Source of the DNA: Oscillospiraceae bacterium
GTDB lineage: Bacteria > Bacillota > Clostridia > Oscillospirales > Oscillospiraceae
Assembly: GCA_009780435.1 (NCBI GenBank)
Contig: WRAB01000006.1
Span: 51,960-115,959, forward strand
Length of the DNA: 64,000 nt
Direction: 5' to 3'
Positions 60,273-64,000 of this stretch are shown piece after piece; the first letter of the stretch is position 1; each line of letters opens with the position of its first letter. Below the pieces are notes generated by a model. It saw only the letters and a list, made by a program, of their open reading frames with translations. It was not told the DNA's origin and searched no databases. The translations under genes and the position numbers were made by a program.

Positions 60273-62042
60273 ATGGGAGCAAACAAATACGACGTATTCA
60301 TTTCATTCAAACACAGCGATGCAGAGAACAACAAGACAAAAGATAGTGCCATCGCGGAGAACTTGTATCACTTTCTCCGGGAGCATGGGGTTCGTGTGTT
60401 CTTTAGCCCTTTTGAACTGGAATTTCTGGGACAGTCTCAATACTCCAAAGTGATAGATGAGGCATTGGACGCCTCCAGGTTTTTGGTCGTCATTGGGTGC
60501 AGCAGGGAAAACTTAGATTCTCAATGGGTCAGGTACGAATGGGACAGCTTTTTAAATGACATCCGAAGCAGTGCAAAAGCTGATGCCGAGGTGTTCGTTA
60601 TATATGCAGATATGGCAGTGAGTGATTTACCAAGAGCACTGCGGCAACGACAAGCTTTTCCCGCAGATGAAAATGATTCATTTGAACGGCTGTACAATTT
60701 TTTGAAAAATGCCGGACTGCAATCTATGCCACAGACAACAGAAGGGATAGGAGAAGTCGCCGGGGTGGAAGAGGCGGTAAAGCAAACCAAGTTGGAGCAT
60801 GATGATAAAGCAGGTAGACAAACTTTTACACTTAGCAATCCAGCGCGGTTTATCACATTTAACTCTATAACCGATTCTAAATGGGGTGATGAACGTAACT
60901 TTGTATTGACAAAGGAGATTGCCGAGCCAGCAGATCAGTGGCGCAACTTGGTAAAAGTAACTAGAGGCGGCGACTATTTCATCAGGATATACGTACATAA
61001 CAACGCCGCCGAAAATCTTAATTTGATTGCCGAGGATGTGCGTGTGATGACCAGAATCGCTCCGCATGAAGGCTATGTGACACGTGTACAGATTGATTCG
61101 ATTATTGGTGCAAGTAATGCAACGCCGAAAGAGGTATGGAACCATGTGGTATTTACCTCTGATTCTACCCCGTTCAAGGTGGAGTTTCTCCCGGGGACTG
61201 CGCGTTTCTATAACAATAACAGCCTCCCGGATGGATGGGCGCTCAACGAGAAGGCACTGTTCCAAACAGCACAAGGCGAAGGTGCATTATTGGGATATAG
61301 CTCGCTAGATGGCAAAATCCCCGGTTGTTATCAATTTGATGGACATATTCTTTATCAAGTGCGAGTGAAAGTGAAAAATATAATTCCTGACGACAGGAGT
61401 TCACTAGACAGCATTTTGAGTGCCAGCGAGCTTGGGGCTAAAGGTTGGGAGCACTACAGAAAGCGTGATTTCGTGACGGCAAACAAGTGCTTTGACCTTG
61501 CTATTGAAAAAGGCTACACAGATGCACATGCTATGATTCTTGTTGCACATGCCTATAGAGATGGCAAGAAGGGCGTGGAAAGAGATTATGACAAGGCGTT
61601 TTCACTATATCAGAAAGCTGTGGAAGGTGGCGCCACCGGAAACTGGGCGGGGTGGGCAGAGTATAATCTTGGGGTTTTTTATCAATACGGTAGAACTGTT
61701 CCTGTAAATATGCAGATTGCTGCAGAATGGTATATGAAGTCCGCCAATAAGAATTGTGTCGGAGGGATGGCTCGAATCGGTCTGTTCTATGAAGAAGGCT
61801 TGGGTGGGCTACCCATGGATGCCAAAATGGCTGCCTATTGGTACTTGAAGGCAACCCAAAGTCAAGATAAAAGCGGTAGTTTCGCGAAGCATAACGCCCA
61901 ATATCGACTGGGCTTACTGTACAGAGATGGGCGCGGTGTAGAAAAAGATGCGAAGAAAGCCGCCGAATGGCTCAAAAAAGCCGCAGACGGCGGCGATCAA
62001 GATGCGAAAAATGAACTGGAAATAATAAATCTTTTGTCATAA
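60273..62042 (+). CDS. TIR-domain protein with a beta-rich middle domain and Sel1-like repeats
   Basis: The 589 residues form three parts. A TIR domain (5-150) opens with YDVFISFKHSDAENN and keeps the likely NADase glutamate, Glu89, in SQWVRYEW. A beta-rich middle domain (about 184-370) has FNSITDSKWGDERNFV, VYVHNN-type YVHNNAAENLN and ALLGYSSLDGKIPGCYQF, recalling modules of secreted Gram-positive proteins. Four or five Sel1-like repeats (388-585; AAEWYMKSANKNCVGGMARIGLFYEEG) end the protein. It lies 3 bases after the membrane RyR gene. Confidence 0.85.
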   Translation: MGANKYDVFISFKHSDAENNKTKDSAIAENLYHFLREHGVRVFFSPFELEFLGQSQYSKVIDEALDASRFLVVIGCSRENLDSQWVRYEWDSFLNDIRSSAKADAEVFVIYADMAVSDLPRALRQRQAFPADENDSFERLYNFLKNAGLQSMPQTTEGIGEVAGVEEAVKQTKLEHDDKAGRQTFTLSNPARFITFNSITDSKWGDERNFVLTKEIAEPADQWRNLVKVTRGGDYFIRIYVHNNAAENLNLIAEDVRVMTRIAPHEGYVTRVQIDSIIGASNATPKEVWNHVVFTSDSTPFKVEFLPGTARFYNNNSLPDGWALNEKALFQTAQGEGALLGYSSLDGKIPGCYQFDGHILYQVRVKVKNIIPDDRSSLDSILSASELGAKGWEHYRKRDFVTANKCFDLAIEKGYTDAHAMILVAHAYRDGKKGVERDYDKAFSLYQKAVEGGATGNWAGWAEYNLGVFYQYGRTVPVNMQIAAEWYMKSANKNCVGGMARIGLFYEEGLGGLPMDAKMAAYWYLKATQSQDKSGSFAKHNAQYRLGLLYRDGRGVEKDAKKAAEWLKKAADGGDQDAKNELEIINLLS

Positions 62043-62054
62043 AGGGGGTATCTG

Positions 62055-62360
62055 ATGTATACACCTAGTCCGATTGATACCAATCACATCCAATTAAATG
62101 ATGACATTTTAGCACTGAGCGAAACGCTGGCAAAAAATACGCATGAAGTATGGGCAGCCGGACGAATCGCCGAGGGCTGGGTTTATGGAGAAAACAGGGA
62201 TGACAGCTTAAAGCATCACCCCTGTTTGGTGCCGTATGAAGCTTTACCGGAAAGCGAAAAAGAATATGATCGTGCAACGGCAATCGAAACACTCAAAGTC
62301 ATCATGCATCTTGGATTTGATATAAAGAGTTCACCGACCCGTTTACGGGTGAGTTTGTAA
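62055..62360 (+). CDS. Stand-alone RyR-domain protein
   Basis: A 101-residue single RyR domain: YTPSPIDTNHIQLNDDILALSETLAKNTHEVWAAGRIAEGWVYG, then HPCLVPYEALPESEKEYDRATAIETLK, both diagnostic of bacterial RyR proteins. These domains occur in ryanodine receptors and in prokaryotic conflict loci, where binding of a small nucleotide-like ligand is proposed. It follows the TIR gene by 12 bases in the same operon and converges on ddh. Confidence 0.9.
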   Translation: MYTPSPIDTNHIQLNDDILALSETLAKNTHEVWAAGRIAEGWVYGENRDDSLKHHPCLVPYEALPESEKEYDRATAIETLKVIMHLGFDIKSSPTRLRVSL

Positions 62361-62384
62361 GGAAAGGCAAGCAAAGACGTGGAT

Positions 62385-63275
62385 TTAGACCAAGCGCCGG
62401 ATCAACTCTTCTTTGCTCCCGTCCAGCATGTCGATCACGGGAATTTCCAGCACGGTATATGCGCCCGGCACCTGCTTTGCGCTGGCCCTTGCACATGCGA
62501 CCATGGCCTGTGCGGTCAGGGCCGGGTTGTTGATCTTCATGTTGAATTCTAAGAGCTGATTATGGGTCTTGCCCGATACGCCTTTGCGCACCATGTTGAC
62601 ACCGTGGCCCACGTCTTTGAGGGAATCCACATTGGATTCCAGATAGACGTGGGTCTCGTCGTTGACGAAATACGGGTCGGCCTTGATTTTCGCCGCGATA
62701 TCGTCGAACGCATACCCGTCGAGAAGTTCCACGTACACCAGACGCCTGTGGACGCCGGTTCCCAGGGGAATGGTCATGGACAGGGCGTTTTTCACGCCTT
62801 CAATGGCCTTGACAGCTACGGTATGGCCCAGGCTCATGCCGGGACCGTAATTTGTAAAGGTCTTGCCCTGGGGGGCCAGGACTTCCATCAGCGCCCGGAC
62901 GATGGAGTCGCCACCGGGGTCAAAGCCTGTGGAGACAATCGCCGTAGCGCCGCCTTTTTTTGCGGCCATATCCAGCCGCTGGCGGAGCTCCCAGATATCC
63001 GTGTGGATATCGTAGCTGTCCACCGTGTTGATCCCTTGGGCGAGGCATAGTTCCGCCACGCCGGGGACTGCACGGGTGGGGACGCAGAGGAGGGCCACGT
63101 CGGGTTTTGTCTCCAGCTTACTCACGTCATCTACTACGGGGACAGAGACTTTGGGCTTATGCAGTGATTGGGTGCGCATGATAACGCCGCAGAGTTCCAT
63201 ATCCCGTGCGGCGTCAATGGCGTCTACGACGGCCTTTCCCAGATTACCATAGCCGAACATTGCGATTTTTAGCAT
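62385..63275 (-). CDS. ddh: meso-Diaminopimelate dehydrogenase
   Basis: Ddh makes meso-DAP in one step from tetrahydrodipicolinate, ammonia and NADPH. The 296-residue protein has the Rossmann start IAMFGYGNLGKAVVDAI, VPTRAVPGVAELC, STGFDPGGDSI, NYGPGMSLGHTVAVKAI and the C-terminal GKTHNQLLEFNMKINNPALTAQ. It fits the DNPR-type MurE in this window. The plus-strand operon ends 24 bases from its stop. Confidence 0.94.
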   Translation of the reverse strand: MLKIAMFGYGNLGKAVVDAIDAARDMELCGVIMRTQSLHKPKVSVPVVDDVSKLETKPDVALLCVPTRAVPGVAELCLAQGINTVDSYDIHTDIWELRQRLDMAAKKGGATAIVSTGFDPGGDSIVRALMEVLAPQGKTFTNYGPGMSLGHTVAVKAIEGVKNALSMTIPLGTGVHRRLVYVELLDGYAFDDIAAKIKADPYFVNDETHVYLESNVDSLKDVGHGVNMVRKGVSGKTHNQLLEFNMKINNPALTAQAMVACARASAKQVPGAYTVLEIPVIDMLDGSKEELIRRLV

Positions 63276-63314
63276 TGAATCATCTCCTTGGGTGTAGTTA
63301 TTTTGGAATGCTAA

Positions 63315-63497
63315 TTATGTAGCCCAGTTGGTCACGGTAAGATTTTCGATGTGCGCAAAGTGCAAAACCTCGTAGTATACAATGAGCGGAATAATCACTT
63401 GATTCCCCGTACGCTCTTCCTGTAACCAGCGTGCTTTCACGTCTTTGTCATCACGCAGGATATATGAGATGATATTTGTATCCAATGCGTATATCAT
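63315..63497 (-). pseudogene. Truncated VapC-like PIN-domain toxin
   Basis: A 60-residue reading frame begins like a PIN toxin (MIYALDTNIISYILRDDKDV, with the first acidic active-site Asp) and keeps VIIPLIVYYEV, then ends in unrelated residues at a stop 40 bases from ddh. A full VapC has about 130 residues and further acidic catalytic residues, lost here. The antitoxin gene upstream overlaps it by 4 bases and looks complete. Confidence 0.75.
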
Positions 63498-63772
63498 ACT
63501 TCTCTCTCCTGAAAGTTAAGCCGTTCAAATTCTGGCACTTCTTCATCGCTGGCCTCAATTTCTGAAAAAAATGTATTAAGGACAGCCAAGCGTTTTGCGC
63601 TTTCACGAGCCGCTTCAATGGTTTCATACTCTTGGAACGGAAGTAGAACATAACAGGGTTTGTTGTTTTTGAGAATACAGACCGACCCTTGTTCATCTAC
63701 AAGCCGGGCCACTTTGGAAAAGTTCTTGTTGGCATCGTTCATTGCCACAAGTGCATTTGTGTTAATCATCAT
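63494..63772 (-). CDS. Phd/YefM-family antitoxin
   Basis: A 92-residue antitoxin: MINTNALVAMNDANKNFSKVARLVDEQGSVCILKNNKPCYVLLPFQEYE, matching the Phd/YefM DNA-binding fold, then a toxin-binding tail rich in Glu. It has its own promoter and a strong GGAGGTGA. It overlaps the truncated toxin by 4 bases. With the toxin broken it may persist as a solitary regulator. Confidence 0.85.
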   Translation of the reverse strand: MMINTNALVAMNDANKNFSKVARLVDEQGSVCILKNNKPCYVLLPFQEYETIEAARESAKRLAVLNTFFSEIEASDEEVPEFERLNFQEREV

Positions 63773-63793
63773 AGCAAATCACCTCCATAGAAT

Positions 63794-63822
63794 AGTATAC
63801 CACGAAAACGGAGTGAATTCAA
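63794..63822 (-). promoter_or_regulatory. Sigma-A type promoter of the Phd/VapC remnant
   Basis: On the minus strand TTGAAT (63822-63817) and TATACT (63799-63794) are 17 bases apart, about 20 bases before the start. Confidence 0.75.
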
Positions 63823-63918
63823 GGTTGAATTTGTAGATGAATTTGTAGGATGTAGAGAGAGGGAAGGCTGCTCTTCCAAAGGAGGCAACGCTGTACAATG
63901 TACACCTGCTAGTCGTGC

Positions 63919-64000
63919 CTAGAATTTCCACTCAATCTGGATACGCTCACTTGTGGCCTTGACCCTCGTAAGCAGTCCATCGGCCACGATACGCCGATCT
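63919..64000 (-). CDS. C-terminal end of a gene, possibly a serine recombinase (5' end outside window)
   Basis: On the minus strand an open frame enters from the window end and stops at 63919-63921. The 26 residues end in VADGLLTRVKATSERIQIEWKF. Large serine recombinases often finish with a similar basic-hydrophobic beta strand ending in W/F-K-F, so a mobile-element recombinase is possible. The fragment is too short to be certain. Bases 63823-63918 show no gene. Confidence 0.35.
   Translation of the reverse strand, partial: DRRIVADGLLTRVKATSERIQIEWKF

Noticed and set aside
58232..62360. Prophage origin of the TIR/RyR operon
   Set aside because: No phage structural or integrase gene accompanies it here; only a possible recombinase end at the window edge, too little to claim a prophage.
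1..64000. tRNA, rRNA, riboswitch or T-box genes
   Set aside because: I looked in every gap and found no cloverleaf, T-box or riboswitch consensus by eye; a covariance-model search would be needed to exclude small RNAs.

Overview
The window reads as chromosome of a spore-forming, Gram-positive, Clostridia-like Firmicute. Evidence: the dcw cell-wall/division cluster in Firmicutes order, an asp23-nusB-xseA-xseB-ispA block, a remA-rpoZ-priA-def-fmt-rsmB-rlmN-prpC-prkC-rsgA block, CotF-type coat proteins, a SipL-like SPOCS/LysM protein and a 23-codon spoVM. Core genes are GC-rich, starts are a mix of ATG, GTG and TTG behind strong Shine-Dalgarno sites, and sigma-A type promoters (TTGNNN-17-TATAAT) are easy to see. 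I cannot name the species.

Layout. 1-2200: the end of an acidic-tailed protein, then carD, ispD, ispF. 2425-15532: dcw cluster from its own promoter and MraZ operator (mraZ, rsmH, ftsL, ftsI/spoVD, murE, mraY, ftsW, murG, murA, ftsQ, ftsZ); murF, murD, murC and ddl are not here. 15654-22007: a YihY-family membrane protein, murT-gatD, asp23, nusB, xseA-xseB, ispA. 22020-36343: a mosaic, mostly on the minus strand, of accessory and housekeeping genes: coat proteins, a proline-rich protein, Fe-alcohol dehydrogenase, HicBA, a flavodoxin/ferredoxin protein, nnr-lipoprotein-alr-mazF, ASCH/DUF1905/TipAS genes, an ECF S component and a FUSC-HutD fusion. 36413-55005: DUF3343 plus a cysteine desulfurase-like enzyme, cdaA-cdaR, a DUF5685 protein with three tandem J-domain paralogues, yicC, remA, rpoZ, priA, def, fmt, rsmB, rlmN, prpC-prkC, rsgA. 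55081-58086: an XRE regulator opposite an AbrB-like protein, spoVM and sipL. 58232-62360: an AT-richer three-gene operon (membrane TrkA-N/RyR protein, TIR-Sel1 protein, free RyR-domain protein), the most likely undescribed system here. 62385-64000: ddh, a truncated VapC with its Phd-like antitoxin, and the C-terminus of what may be a serine recombinase.

How the genes fit together. The envelope genes agree with one another: ddh supplies meso-diaminopimelate, MurE carries the DNPR motif of mDAP-adding enzymes, MurT-GatD would amidate the D-Glu of lipid II, Alr supplies D-alanine, and PrkC/PrpC would sense muropeptides and control growth. CdaA-CdaR adds c-di-AMP control. SpoVM, SipL and the coat proteins belong to spore assembly. 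The TIR/RyR operon looks like a stress or anti-phage module: a TIR domain keeping its likely catalytic Glu could make a nucleotide signal, and two RyR-type domains, one on a membrane protein with Rossmann domains, could sense it. That mechanism is inference.

The intergenic regions hold several palindrome families (CCCCGCC-GTA-GGCGGGG hairpins, GTAGGGGCGG elements, TTATCTGTT/TTAGCAAT inverted repeats) and a palindrome-rich insertion at the 3' end of rsmH flanked by perfect 46-bp direct repeats.
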